The position numbers were made by a program, and so were the translations under genes. The notes under the pieces were generated by a model. That model saw only the letters and a list, made by a program, of their open reading frames with translations, searched no databases and was not told the origin of the DNA. Positions 7,224-14,615 of a stretch of 26,239 bases of DNA are shown here, in pieces. This DNA comes from an uncultured Oscillospiraceae bacterium (GTDB lineage: Bacteria; Bacillota; Clostridia; Oscillospirales; Ruminococcaceae). The stretch is taken from the NCBI GenBank assembly GCA_900547385.1, contig URGQ01000016.1, positions 1 to 26,239 on the forward strand. The letters are read 5' to 3'. The stretch's first letter is position 1; each line of letters opens with the position of its first letter.

Positions 7224-8342
7224 TTATTTTTCCAGGGTGCCCTGGCTCTTTTTCTTGAGGTACTCGTTGATGAAGCCATCAAGGTCGCCATCCATAACGG
7301 CGGTGATGTTGCCGGTCTCGTAGTTGGTGCGGTGATCCTTGACCATGGTGTAGGGCATAAACACATAGGAGCGGATCTGGCTGCCCCAGGCGATCTCCTT
7401 CTGCACGCCCTTAATGTCCTCGATCTTATCCAGGTGCTCGCGCTCCTTAATTTCCACCAGCTTGCTGCGCAGCATATTCATGGCGACCTCGCGGTTCTGG
7501 TGCTGGCTGCGCTCCACCTGGCAGGCCACCACGATGCCGGTGGGCAGGTGGGTCAGGCGCACGGCACTGGAGGTCTTATTGACCTTCTGCCCGCCCGCGC
7601 CGCTGGCCCGGTACACATCCATCTGGATGTCCTCCTCGCGGATCTCGATATTGACATCCTTGTCGATCTCCGGCATGACCTCCAGCGAGGCAAAGGAGGT
7701 CTGACGGCGGCCGCTGGCATCGAAGGGAGAAACACGCACCAGACGGTGCACGCCGTTTTCGGATTTGAGGAAGCCGTAGGCGTTCATTCCCTCGATGAGG
7801 ATGGAGGCGCTTTTAATGCCCGCTTCGTCGCCGTCGAGGTAGTCCAGTATTTTATAGGAGTAGCCGTGGCGCTCCGCCCAGCGGGTGTACATGCGGTACA
7901 GCATCTGCGCCCAATCCTGTGCCTCGGTGCCGCCGGCCCCCGCGTGGAAAGTGAGGATGGCATTTTTGCTGTCATATTCCCCGGTGAGCAGGGTGGTCAG
8001 ACGCACCTCCGCCATGCGGGTCTGCAGCTGCTCGGTATCGGCGGCGGCTTCCTCGTACACGCTTTCATCGCTGGCCTCCTCCGCCAGCTCGATAAGGGTG
8101 AGGGTATCCTCGTACAGCGATTGCAGCTTATTATAGGTTTCCACGCTGGCTTTGAGCTGGGAGGTGCGCTGGAGCACCTTCTGGCTGTTTTCCATGTCAT
8201 CCCAAAAGCTGGGCTCCGCGGCCTTGCGCTCCAGCTCAGCGATCTCGATGCCCAGCTTATCAATGTTGAGAGATTGTTTTAACTCCCGGAGCTCCGGCTC
8301 CATGCCCTGGAGCTTCAGGCGCAGTTCTTCAAATTGCAGCAT
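7224..8342 (-). CDS. prfB: Peptide chain release factor 2
   Basis: A 372-aa class I release factor. The stop-codon recognition motif SPF of RF2 is at residues 205-207 and the catalytic GGQ at 250-252, within SGAGGQKVNKTSSAVR. It reads UGA and UAA and triggers peptide release on the ribosome. The whole gene is in one frame from the ATG at 8342, with no in-frame UGA near codon 25; the region equivalent to the usual +1 frameshift site encodes LKQSLNID, so the classical autoregulatory frameshift is absent. AGGAAAGG lies upstream. Confidence 0.96.
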   Translation of the reverse strand: MLQFEELRLKLQGMEPELRELKQSLNIDKLGIEIAELERKAAEPSFWDDMENSQKVLQRTSQLKASVETYNKLQSLYEDTLTLIELAEEASDESVYEEAAADTEQLQTRMAEVRLTTLLTGEYDSKNAILTFHAGAGGTEAQDWAQMLYRMYTRWAERHGYSYKILDYLDGDEAGIKSASILIEGMNAYGFLKSENGVHRLVRVSPFDASGRRQTSFASLEVMPEIDKDVNIEIREEDIQMDVYRASGAGGQKVNKTSSAVRLTHLPTGIVVACQVERSQHQNREVAMNMLRSKLVEIKEREHLDKIEDIKGVQKEIAWGSQIRSYVFMPYTMVKDHRTNYETGNITAVMDGDLDGFINEYLKKKSQGTLEK

Positions 8343-8540
8343 ATTCTTTTAACCTTTCCTGTATATAGTCTTATGTTATTACAAATCGTATTATATCTAC
8401 ATCTTATTTACTCCCCGTATTTTATGTTGCACTTATTCATTATCCGATTTATTTTATCATAATTATGGGCTCTTGTAAAATGATTCCCGGAAATTTGCCA
8501 AAAAAAGCATTAAAAATTCGATTTGTTCACCGAAAGTCCA
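8343..8540. promoter_or_regulatory. AT-rich divergent intergenic region with weak prfB promoter
   Basis: An unusually AT-rich stretch for this window, between divergent prfB (minus) and the Prok-RING gene (plus). A minus-strand TATAAT at 8390-8395 could be the prfB -10, but no good -35 is seen at the right spacing. No small gene is evident. Confidence 0.4.
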
Positions 8541-8569
8541 TTGAATTGCCCCCGGGGGTATACTATAAT
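8541..8569 (+). promoter_or_regulatory. SigA promoter of the Prok-RING gene
   Basis: TTGAAT (8541-8546), exactly 17 nt, TATAAT (8564-8569). The spacer contains a CCCCCGGGGG palindrome at about 8549-8558. The start site would be near 8576, giving a short leader before the GTG at 8604. Confidence 0.85.
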
Positions 8570-8603
8570 ATTCGGTAGAGTTCCGATAAGGAGGACAATT
8601 TTT

Positions 8604-9608
8604 GTGAAATACACCGGTATCCCCTGCGCGGCCTGCGGCAAAAAGTTTACCGCGGAAGACGATGTGGTCGTCTGCCCGGAGTGCGGCACGCCCTACCACC
8701 GCGCCTGCTATAAAGAACTGGGCCACTGTGTTAATGAGGCCCGCCATGCCGAGGGCTATGTGTGGCAGCCGCCCAAGGCCGCTCCGGGGCCTTCCGTACC
8801 ACTGGAGGAGCAGCCGCATGCCCCCCAGAACAAGACGGACGGCGAAGGCTATGTGATGTGCAGCCGCTGCGGCACCGTGAACCCTGCCGGACAGGAGCGC
8901 TGCGACCTGTGCGGCTACCCGCTGAAGGAGACCGGCGAACGCATCCCGGCTGGGGACCGCGAGACCGAGGACGGCGGGACCTTTGCGGAATATGTGCGCG
9001 ACCAGTACAATGTGAACCCCAATGAAAAGCTGGGCGATGAGCTGACTGCCCGGGAGGTGGCCGCCTATGTGGGACCCAATGCCCTAAACTTCCTATACAA
9101 ATTCCGGGCGATGCTGCAGCGCAAGACCGCTGTGAGCTTTAACCTGGGGGCGTTCCTGTTCACCGGGCTGTACTGCTTCTACCGCAAGATGTATGCCCTG
9201 GGCGGCATTCTGCTGGCCATAAAGGCCGCCTGCTATATCCCCTTTGCCATCAATTATATCCCCTACTTCCAGGAGCTGATGGCCGCGGGGGCCACCACCC
9301 TCAGCGAGTTTATGCACATCAATACCCTTTCCCCCTACTACCAGGCGCTGGTTTCCACCTCCGCCATTGTGCAGTACGGCGGGCTGGTGCTCAGTGTGCT
9401 TTGCTCCCTGTTCTTCAATTATTTCTACCTCAAGAAGATCACCCAGCAGGTCCGCATCCAGCGCTACCGCGGCCACGCAGCGGCCGGTACCCAGCAGTAC
9501 TACCAGAACCTTTCCCGCATGGGCGGCACCAGTTGGCTGCTGGTATTCCTCATCGTCATCGGGCTGCTTTCGGTCTCTTCTGTCGTCACTTCCCTTTTTA
9601 TGATATAA
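8604..9608 (+). CDS. Prok-RING / zinc-ribbon membrane protein (DUF2628-like)
   Basis: A 334-aa protein. Residues 8-42 form a RING/PHD-like treble-clef cluster: Cys8, Cys11, Cys24, Cys27, His32, Cys35, Cys42, in the order seen in Prok-RING_1. A zinc ribbon follows (Cys86, 89, 100, 103). The C-terminal half begins with VSFNLGAFLF..YCFYRKMY, the DUF2628 signature, and has about four membrane segments to the end. The zinc domains should face the cytoplasm. The function is unknown; Prok-RING domains were proposed to mediate protein interactions or ubiquitin-like processes. The GTG at 8604 is chosen because AGGAGG lies 9 nt upstream; the frame before it is promoter sequence. Monocistronic, with its own promoter and terminator. 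Confidence 0.85.
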   Translation: MKYTGIPCAACGKKFTAEDDVVVCPECGTPYHRACYKELGHCVNEARHAEGYVWQPPKAAPGPSVPLEEQPHAPQNKTDGEGYVMCSRCGTVNPAGQERCDLCGYPLKETGERIPAGDRETEDGGTFAEYVRDQYNVNPNEKLGDELTAREVAAYVGPNALNFLYKFRAMLQRKTAVSFNLGAFLFTGLYCFYRKMYALGGILLAIKAACYIPFAINYIPYFQELMAAGATTLSEFMHINTLSPYYQALVSTSAIVQYGGLVLSVLCSLFFNYFYLKKITQQVRIQRYRGHAAAGTQQYYQNLSRMGGTSWLLVFLIVIGLLSVSSVVTSLFMI

Positions 9609-9637
9609 AATGATATAAAAAAGTGCGAAAATAAAGC

Positions 9638-9677
9638 AAAAACCGCCAGTCCAGCTGTTGACTTGCGGTTTTTTTAT
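9638..9677 (+). terminator. Terminator of the Prok-RING gene
   Basis: Stem AAAAACCGC / GCGGTTTTT (9638-9646 and 9665-9673), with further pairing AGTC/GACT inside, ending in a run of seven or more T. The loop side contains the -35 box of the next promoter (TTGACT, 9658-9663). Confidence 0.85.
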
Positions 9678-9686
9678 TGGTATAAT
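9658..9686 (+). promoter_or_regulatory. Promoter of rpsF-ssb-rpsR, nested in the terminator
   Basis: TTGACT (9658-9663), 17 nt, TATAAT (9681-9686), with TGG directly before the -10 (extended -10). The -35 is inside the terminator hairpin of the preceding gene. The predicted start near 9693 gives a leader of about 78 nt. Confidence 0.9.
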
Positions 9687-9717
9687 TCCTATGTTGTGCT
9701 AAATTTTTATGGCATAA

Positions 9718-9762
9718 CTCCTTCCCCCTGCCCGGTGCAGGGGGCGAAAGTCCACAAGGAGG
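9718..9762 (+). promoter_or_regulatory. Putative S6:S18 autoregulatory leader of rpsF
   Basis: An 8-bp hairpin CCCCCTGC / GCAGGGGG (9724-9731 and 9737-9744) has loop CCGGT, which contains the CCG triplet known from the S6:S18-binding rpsF leader motif. Just outside it, CTCCTT (9718-9723) can pair with AAGGAG (9756-9761), the Shine-Dalgarno of rpsF. Binding of S6:S18 could thus hold the ribosome site closed. The pairing is seen in the sequence; the regulation is inferred from known S6:S18 leaders. Confidence 0.65.
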
Positions 9763-9770
9763 TGTAAAGT

Positions 9771-10067
9771 ATGGCAAACCTGACCAAGAGCTATGAGACA
9801 GTATTCGTACTGAGCAACAAGCTGACCGAGGAAGCCACCGCCGAGCTGGTGAAGAAGTTTACCGATCTGATTGCTGCCAACGGCACCATCGATTCCATCG
9901 ATGAGTGGGGCAAGCGCAGACTGGCTTACGAAATCGACTACGAGCAGGAAGGCTACTATGTTCTCGTCAACTTCACTGCTCCTCACGAGTTCCCTGCCGA
10001 GCTGGATCGTATCTACAAGATCACTGAAGGCGTGATCCGTTCTCTCATCATTGCAAAAGAGAACTAA
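9771..10067 (+). CDS. rpsF: 30S ribosomal protein S6
   Basis: A 98-aa protein with the S6 pattern: YETVFVLSNKL at the N terminus, central DEWGKRRLAYEI, then EGYYVLVNF and ITEGVIRSLI. S6 binds S18 and helps assemble the platform of the small subunit. AAGGAGG lies 8 nt before the ATG and is covered by the proposed leader helix. First gene of the rpsF-ssb-rpsR operon; ssb starts 12 nt after its stop. Confidence 0.97.
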   Translation: MANLTKSYETVFVLSNKLTEEATAELVKKFTDLIAANGTIDSIDEWGKRRLAYEIDYEQEGYYVLVNFTAPHEFPAELDRIYKITEGVIRSLIIAKEN

Positions 10068-10079
10068 GGAGATGATGTA

Positions 10080-10553
10080 ATGTTTAACAAAGCCATTCTC
10101 ATCGGTCGCCTGACCGCAGACCCGGAGCTGAAGCAGACCCAAAGCGGGATCTCTGTGTGCAGCTTCAGCATCGCTGTGGACCGCCGTTTTTCCGGCCGGG
10201 ACAGCGAGCGCAAGACTGACTTTATCAACATCACTTCCTGGCGTCAGCAGGCAGAATTCGTCTGCCGCTACTTCCACAAGGGCGATGTCATCGGGGTGGA
10301 GGGTTCTATCCAGACCCGCAACTACGAGGACAAAAACGGCAACAAGCGCACCGCCACCGAGATCGTGACCGATAATGTATTCTTTACCGGCGCACGCTCC
10401 AGCAATGCCGGTTCCGGCAATGGCGGCAGCTATAGCAATAACAGCTATGGCGATAACAGCTACGCCGCCCCCGCCCCCGCGCAGCCCGCCTATACCAGCG
10501 GCGCTGCCAGCGACTTTGAGGAAGTGGAAAGCGATAACGACCTGCCCTTCTGA
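10080..10553 (+). CDS. ssb: Single-stranded DNA-binding protein
   Basis: A 157-aa protein. The OB-fold occupies residues about 1-105 (FNKAILIGRLTADPELK; FSIAVDRRF; DFINITSWRQQAEFV; GDVIGVEGSIQTRNYED). A Gly/Ser/Asn/Tyr-rich, Ala/Pro-rich disordered linker follows, then the acidic C-terminal tip DNDLPF that binds replication and repair partners. Length and layout are normal for bacterial SSB. It lies between rpsF and rpsR as in most Bacillota, with AAGGAGATGATGTA before the ATG. Confidence 0.97.
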   Translation: MFNKAILIGRLTADPELKQTQSGISVCSFSIAVDRRFSGRDSERKTDFINITSWRQQAEFVCRYFHKGDVIGVEGSIQTRNYEDKNGNKRTATEIVTDNVFFTGARSSNAGSGNGGSYSNNSYGDNSYAAPAPAQPAYTSGAASDFEEVESDNDLPF

Positions 10554-10598
10554 TCCCAACGAAAACTGTTTCATCATTCTAATAAGGAGGTTTGAACC

Positions 10599-10859
10599 AT
10601 GGCTATGGAGCGTACCGAAAGACCCGAGAGACCCATGAACCGTGACCGTCGTCCCCGCAGAAAGGTTTGTGCTTTCTGTGCCGATAAGATCGAGATGATC
10701 GATTATAAAGACACCCAGCGTCTGCGCCGCTACCTGTCCGAGCGTGGAAAGATCGTTCCCCGCCGCGTGACCGGTACCTGCGCCCGCCATCAGCGTCAGC
10801 TGACCACTGCGATCAAGCGTGCCCGTCATCTGGCCCTGCTGCCCTATGTCACCGACTAA
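10599..10859 (+). CDS. rpsR: 30S ribosomal protein S18
   Basis: An 86-aa protein with a basic N-terminal tail rich in Arg/Pro, then the S18 core (KVCAFCADK, IDYKDTQRLRRYLSERGKI, TGTCARHQRQ, AIKRARHLALLPY). Cys24, Cys27, Cys61 and His64 form the zinc-type (C+) S18 arrangement. It forms a heterodimer with S6. AAGGAGG precedes the ATG. The rplI gene that often follows in other genomes is absent; a terminator follows directly. Confidence 0.97.
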   Translation: MAMERTERPERPMNRDRRPRRKVCAFCADKIEMIDYKDTQRLRRYLSERGKIVPRRVTGTCARHQRQLTTAIKRARHLALLPYVTD

Positions 10860-10886
10860 GGCTGCCTGCGGTTAAAAGCACACGAA

Positions 10887-10914
10887 CGCCCTGCCCCTGC
10901 GGCGGGGTGTTTTT
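10887..10914 (+). terminator. Terminator of rpsF-ssb-rpsR
   Basis: Stem CGCCCTGCC / GGCGGGGTG (10887-10895 and 10901-10909; the pairs include G-U and T-G), loop CCTGC, then TTTTT. Confidence 0.88.
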
Positions 10915-10942
10915 GCGTTCTGCCCCGCTTATGGGCCCGTGC

Positions 10943-10970
10943 TTGACTTTCACCCCCCCTTATGTATAAT
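10943..10970 (+). promoter_or_regulatory. Promoter of the TDPV-repeat lipoprotein gene
   Basis: TTGACT (10943-10948), a 16-nt C-rich spacer, TATAAT (10965-10970). The leader of about 115 nt before the ATG at 11092 shows no obvious riboswitch. Confidence 0.85.
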
Positions 10971-11091
10971 GAGATAAAGGAAAGATCTTCCTTGCCGCAG
11001 TTTTTTTGCAAAAGCGTGTTGCATTTTGCGGCGCTCGTTCGTTATACATAGTGTAAACCTAATACCAATGACACCAACGGGAGGAAACCAC

Positions 11092-11829
11092 ATGAAAAAG
11101 CTGACCTGGATCCTGGCGCTGACCCTGTGCCTTGCCCTGCTGCTGACCGCCTGCGGCGAAAAGCCCGCCCCCACCCCCGATCCCGACCCCGACCCCGATC
11201 CCGTGACCGATCCCGTCACCGACCCTGTGACCGACCCCGTCACCGATCCGAATACCCCCATCGACCCCGATGTGCAGAAGTACTTTGAGTATTTCCAGAA
11301 CCCCTATAATAACGCCGATATCTTTTTGCTGTATCCCGCCGCCAACCAAAAGGAAGCCGCCGATAGCCGGGCCGCCTATGTACTGGTAAAGCTGGCCGCC
11401 GAGGAATTGGCCGCCGGAAAAGAAGTGACCTACTCCTACCCCAAGGCGGAATTTGACCGGGCCGCCATGGAATACCTGGGTGAGCCCATCACCCAGTATG
11501 AAACCCGTAATACCACCCTGACGCAGGATGGAAATGTGGAATCTACCGGCTGGGGCATGATCATCCCCAACTTTATGGTACTGACCCACCTGGAGCAGCT
11601 GGGGGAAAACCACTACAAGGGGGTTTTCTCCGTCTACGGCAACGGCTATGGGCAGGGCGGCGATCCGGCTGAAGCCTACGAGGACTGCTGCAATCGGTTA
11701 ATGCATGGCAACATTCTGCCCACCGATTACCTGATGGGCACCCGCACGCTGGAGTGGGAGGAATGGGAAAGTCCGCTGCTGGGTTTGCAGCTGCGGTATC
11801 TCTCCTGCGAATTCACCCCCGCCAACTAA
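11092..11829 (+). CDS. Lipoprotein with Asp-Pro / Val-Thr-Asp-Pro repeat linker
   Basis: A 245-aa secreted protein. The signal peptide (residues about 1-20) ends in lipobox LTAC (Cys21). Residues about 26-53 are a low-complexity linker: PDPDPDPDP, then four VTDP units coded by a 12/24-nt DNA repeat. The rest is a globular domain of unknown family (for example NADIFLLYPAANQKEAADSRAAYVLVKLAAEELAAG, shown here only in part as LLYPAANQKEAAD). It should be anchored to the outer face of the membrane, with the linker spanning the cell wall. AGGGAGGA-type site (GGGAGGA) lies upstream of the ATG. Monocistronic, with a strong promoter and terminator. Confidence 0.85.
   Translation: MKKLTWILALTLCLALLLTACGEKPAPTPDPDPDPDPVTDPVTDPVTDPVTDPNTPIDPDVQKYFEYFQNPYNNADIFLLYPAANQKEAADSRAAYVLVKLAAEELAAGKEVTYSYPKAEFDRAAMEYLGEPITQYETRNTTLTQDGNVESTGWGMIIPNFMVLTHLEQLGENHYKGVFSVYGNGYGQGGDPAEAYEDCCNRLMHGNILPTDYLMGTRTLEWEEWESPLLGLQLRYLSCEFTPAN
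11172..11250 (+). repeat. In-gene DNA repeat coding the DP/VTDP linker
   Basis: A run of GAYCCC units is followed by four 12-nt units (GTGACCGATCCC and variants) that alternate GTG/GTC, giving a 24-nt higher-order period. Unit loss or gain would keep the frame because the unit is a multiple of three, so linker length could vary between strains. Confidence 0.8.
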
Positions 11830-11838
11830 AACAAAACG

Positions 11839-11863
11839 CGCCCGCCATACGGCGGGCGTTTTT
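11839..11863. terminator. Bidirectional terminator between lipoprotein gene and ybaK
   Basis: Perfect stem CGCCCGCC / GGCGGGCG (11839-11846 and 11851-11858), loop ATAC, then TTTTT on the plus strand; on the minus strand the stem is followed by CGTTTTGTTTT. It serves both convergent transcripts. Confidence 0.9.
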
Positions 11864-11867
11864 GCGC

Positions 11868-12350
11868 TTATTTTATCACATCGCAGAGCTTCATCGGCAG
11901 CATCTTTTGCAGGTCGCCGGGGGAAAGCTGCACCTGATAGCCGATCTTCCCCGCGCTGACATAGATGGTCTCGCAGTCTGCGGCGCTCTCGTGCAGCACG
12001 GTAGGGAACTGCTTTTTCATGCCGATGGGGCTGCACCCCCCGTGGATATAGCCGGTAAGGGGCAACAGCTCCTTCTGCGGCAGCATGGCGATGCTCTTTT
12101 CCCCCACCGCTTTGGCGGCTTTTTTCAGGTCCAGCTCCTCCGCCACCGGTATCACAAATACAAAATGCCCGCCGGAAGCCCCGGTCGTCACCAGCGTCTT
12201 AAAGACCCGCTCCGGCGGCTCCCCGAGGGCGGCGGCCACCTCTACCCCGCTTACCGCCCCGGTGGCCAGGTAATCGTGCGGGGTGTAGGGCAGCTTTTTC
12301 TGCTCCAGCAGGCGCATTACATTGGTTTTTTCGGTTTTATCCTTTGCCAT
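11868..12350 (-). CDS. ybaK: Cys-tRNA(Pro) deacylase, YbaK/EbsC type
   Basis: A 160-aa protein of the YbaK/ProX editing superfamily. Typical segments are TNVMRLLEQKKLPY, ERVFKTLV with the conserved Lys51, HFVFVIPVAEELDLKKAAKA, YIHGGCSPIGMKK (the Gly-Gly-x-x-Pro-Ile-Gly substrate pocket) and IYVSAGKIGYQV. It hydrolyses Cys wrongly attached to tRNA(Pro). The ATG is preceded by GGGGGAGA. It lies 42 nt after tdk, so the two are probably co-transcribed. Confidence 0.92.
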   Translation of the reverse strand: MAKDKTEKTNVMRLLEQKKLPYTPHDYLATGAVSGVEVAAALGEPPERVFKTLVTTGASGGHFVFVIPVAEELDLKKAAKAVGEKSIAMLPQKELLPLTGYIHGGCSPIGMKKQFPTVLHESAADCETIYVSAGKIGYQVQLSPGDLQKMLPMKLCDVIK

Positions 12351-12392
12351 AACTATTTCTCCCCCAAAATGCCGGCTGCCGCCGGTCTCAAA

Positions 12393-12983
12393 TCATCGGT
12401 TATTGTCTTCCTCCCGCTGCTTTTTGATCTTCTCCTGCCAGCACTTGTAGCACATGGCCACATAGCTTTCGTTGCCGCCCAAAAAGACCTGCTCGCCCTC
12501 GGTGACGATGCGCCCGCCCGCAATACGGGCATTGACGGTGGCCTTGTGCCCGCAGGCGCATACCGTCTTTATCTCGGTGAGGGAGTCTGCGACCTCAAAA
12601 AGGCGGCGGCTGCCCGGGAACAGATGGGTCAAAAAATCGGTGCGCAGGCCAAAGCAGATGACCGGCATATCCCGCTCATCCACCAGCGTGCGCAGCTGGT
12701 CGATCTGCTCCGGCGTGAAGAACTGGCACTCATCGGCAATGATGACATCCATACCGGGGTGCTGATCAAATTTTTCGATGATATTATCCTCCGGCAGGAT
12801 GATATCCGCCTTTTTTGCCAAGCCGATGCGGGATTTGATGATATCGGCGCCGTCACGGGTATCCACCGAGGGCTTGATGAGCCAGACAGTCATACCCAGC
12901 TCCTCGTAGTTGAACTTGGTGATGAGCGCCTGGGCGGATTTGGAACTGCCCATTGCCCCGTATTTGAAATACAGCTTTGCCAT
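12393..12983 (-). CDS. tdk: Thymidine kinase
   Basis: A 196-aa type II thymidine kinase. P-loop GAMGSSKS is at residues 9-16, the catalytic/Mg segment IIADECQFF at 81-89 (Asp84, Glu85), and zinc/lasso cysteines are at 142, 144, 178 and 181. It phosphorylates thymidine to dTMP in the salvage pathway. The P-loop carries Ser-Ser-Lys-Ser instead of Ser-Gly-Lys-Thr, a variant I have seen in one branch of the family. The ATG at 12983 has GGAGGA at good spacing; an in-frame extension to 13016 lacks a ribosome site. Confidence 0.93.
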   Translation of the reverse strand: MAKLYFKYGAMGSSKSAQALITKFNYEELGMTVWLIKPSVDTRDGADIIKSRIGLAKKADIILPEDNIIEKFDQHPGMDVIIADECQFFTPEQIDQLRTLVDERDMPVICFGLRTDFLTHLFPGSRRLFEVADSLTEIKTVCACGHKATVNARIAGGRIVTEGEQVFLGGNESYVAMCYKCWQEKIKKQREEDNNR

Positions 12984-13065
12984 TTTCGCGTCCTCCTCCG
13001 TTTTGGTGCCGGCCACCGGCTCCCCCCTCCCCCGCCTCTACCCCGGGCAGGGGATCTCTGCCTTC

Positions 13066-13074
13066 ATTATAGCA
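13066..13074 (-). promoter_or_regulatory. Extended -10 promoter of tdk-ybaK
   Basis: TGC-TATAAT on the minus strand (-10 at 13066-13071). The -35 region would fall in the terminator hairpin of the SPFH operon (13082-13116) and is poor, so the extended -10 probably carries the activity. Confidence 0.65.
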
Positions 13075-13081
13075 CAACCCG

Positions 13082-13116
13082 AAAAAAAGCGCCATCCCAT
13101 GGGGGACAGCGCTTTT
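13082..13116 (-). terminator. Terminator of the nfeD-SPFH operon
   Basis: On the minus strand AAAAGCGCTGTCCC, loop CCAT, GGGATGGCGCTTTT (two G-U pairs), then a T-run. It lies just after the SPFH stop codon at 13131. Confidence 0.9.
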
Positions 13117-13130
13117 ACTAAAATTTCGGC

Positions 13131-14045
13131 TTATTCCTTGACAAGCTCCTTGACGGAGGCCGCCAGGCCCGCCATTCCCTGAATCTCGCTGGGAATGATG
13201 ATCTTGGTCGCCTGGCCGTCGGCCGCCTTCATAAAGCTCTCGTAGGCCTTCAGCGTCAGCACTTCCCGGCTGGGGCAGGCCTCGTTCAGCAGGCGAATGG
13301 CATCGGCCTGCGCCTTCTGTACCAGCATAATGGACTCGGCTTCGCCCTGGCCCTCGCGGATCTTCTTTTCCTTCTCGGCTTCCGCCAGCAGGATGGCCGC
13401 CTGCTTTTCGGCCTCGGCGTTGAGGATCTGGCTTTCCTTCTTACCCTCGGCGATGAGGATCTGGCTGCGCTTTTCACCCTCGGCGCGCAGGATCGCCTCA
13501 CGGCGCTCACGCTCGGCACGCATCTGCTTCTCCATGGCGTCCTGAATGTCACGCGGCGGCACGATGTTCTTGAGCTCCACGCGGTTCACCTTGATGCCCC
13601 ACTTATCGGTGGCCTGGTCCAGCGCGGCGGTAATGCGGCTGTTGATGACATCGCGGGATGTCAGGGTGTGGTCCAGCTCCATATCACCGATGATATTACG
13701 CAGGGTGGTGGCGGTCAGGCTCTCGATAGCGAGAATGGGCCGCTCCACACCGTAGGTATACAGCTTGGCATCGGTCACCTGGTAGAATACGATGGTATCG
13801 ATCTGCATGGTGACATTATCCTTGGTGATAACCGGTTGGGGTGCAAAGTCCATCACCTGCTCCTTCAGCGAGATGCGCTTCGCCACACGGTCCACCAACG
13901 GCACCTTAAAGTGCAGGCCAGTCTCCCAGGTGGTGTAGTAGGTACCCAGGCGCTCAATGACGAACTCGGTCGCCTGCGGAACCACCCGGATATTGGTCAC
14001 CAGCAAAAGGATCACCAGCACAACCAGAACAATAATCAGCCACAT
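13131..14045 (-). CDS. SPFH/band 7 (stomatin-like, QmcA type) membrane protein
   Basis: A 304-aa protein. One N-terminal membrane anchor spans residues about 2-18. The SPFH domain follows (VPQATEFVIERLGTYY, GLHFKVPLVDRVAKRISLKEQ, DNVTMQIDTIVFYQVTD). A long charged coiled coil of Ala/Glu/Lys repeats (AEGEKRSQILIAEGKKESQI) spans about 175-245, then a short C-terminal domain. Such proteins build ring-shaped membrane scaffolds in flotillin-like microdomains. It starts 4 nt after the stop of nfeD, its usual partner. AGGAGG precedes the ATG. Confidence 0.93.
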   Translation of the reverse strand: MWLIIVLVVLVILLLVTNIRVVPQATEFVIERLGTYYTTWETGLHFKVPLVDRVAKRISLKEQVMDFAPQPVITKDNVTMQIDTIVFYQVTDAKLYTYGVERPILAIESLTATTLRNIIGDMELDHTLTSRDVINSRITAALDQATDKWGIKVNRVELKNIVPPRDIQDAMEKQMRAERERREAILRAEGEKRSQILIAEGKKESQILNAEAEKQAAILLAEAEKEKKIREGQGEAESIMLVQKAQADAIRLLNEACPSREVLTLKAYESFMKAADGQATKIIIPSEIQGMAGLAASVKELVKE

Positions 14046-14049
14046 AATA

Positions 14050-14523
14050 TTAGTCCTCCTTTTCTCTGATGGGGGAAACCATCAGTTTAACACCTGCGAT
14101 TGCTTTTACCTTTACCTTTACGCCCTCCGGCAGCTTACTGCCATCGGTGGTGCGGGCGCTCCAGTCCATGCCCTCCACCTTGATGCGTCCGGTGCCCGCC
14201 TCATCGTCGATGGGTTCTACCACCTGCCCGATGGCGCCGATGACGCTATCGGCATTGGTAGGGGTCTTTTTCACCCGCAGCACCTTTTTTACAAACTTGC
14301 GGGTAAAGGCCAGCGTTACCCCGGAGATCACCACAAATACAACAATCTGCACCGGGATGGAACCACCCAGGATCGCCGCGATGGCCGCGGCCACCGCCCC
14401 CAGGCAGAACCAGATGCTCACCATCTGTACCGTGGCGGCTTCTAAGATGAGCATGACCAGCGCCACAGCCAGCCAGATGAGCGGCTGGGCATAGGCCGCC
14501 AGAAAAACTTGGATCCCATTCAT
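14050..14523 (-). CDS. NfeD family membrane protein
   Basis: A 157-aa NfeD short form. Membrane segments lie at about 14-31, 33-54 and 57-76. A cytoplasmic OB-fold domain follows (SVIGAIGQVVEPID...GRIKVEGMDWSART...LPEGVKVKVKAIAGVKLMV), including the typical G-x-V/I-x-V-x-G-x-x-W motif. NfeD proteins pair with SPFH proteins, encoded immediately downstream, and probably set up the membrane ring complex. AAGGAG lies upstream of the ATG at 14523. Confidence 0.93.
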   Translation of the reverse strand: MNGIQVFLAAYAQPLIWLAVALVMLILEAATVQMVSIWFCLGAVAAAIAAILGGSIPVQIVVFVVISGVTLAFTRKFVKKVLRVKKTPTNADSVIGAIGQVVEPIDDEAGTGRIKVEGMDWSARTTDGSKLPEGVKVKVKAIAGVKLMVSPIREKED

Positions 14524-14574
14524 CGGCAGCGCTCCTTTCTCTCGCCTTCGGCTCCCTTCGCCTTTGGCAGTTTC

Positions 14575-14604
14575 ATTATATCATATTGCGGTATCTCCCC
14601 GCAA
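14575..14604 (-). promoter_or_regulatory. Promoter of nfeD-SPFH
   Basis: On the minus strand TTGCGG (14599-14604), an 18-nt spacer, and TATAAT (14575-14580). It lies at the end of the HAD phosphatase gene, so nfeD has its own start although it is in the same direction. Confidence 0.6.
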
Positions 14605-14615
14605 GATGCCGTGTA

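Noticed and set aside
7332..8282. A 316-codon open frame on the plus strand
   Set aside because: It is antisense to prfB; its Leu/His/Gly-rich product is typical of a shadow frame.
11754..13121. A 455-codon open frame on the plus strand
   Set aside because: It is antisense to ybaK and tdk, both with clear family motifs and ribosome sites; long antisense frames are common in GC-rich coding DNA.
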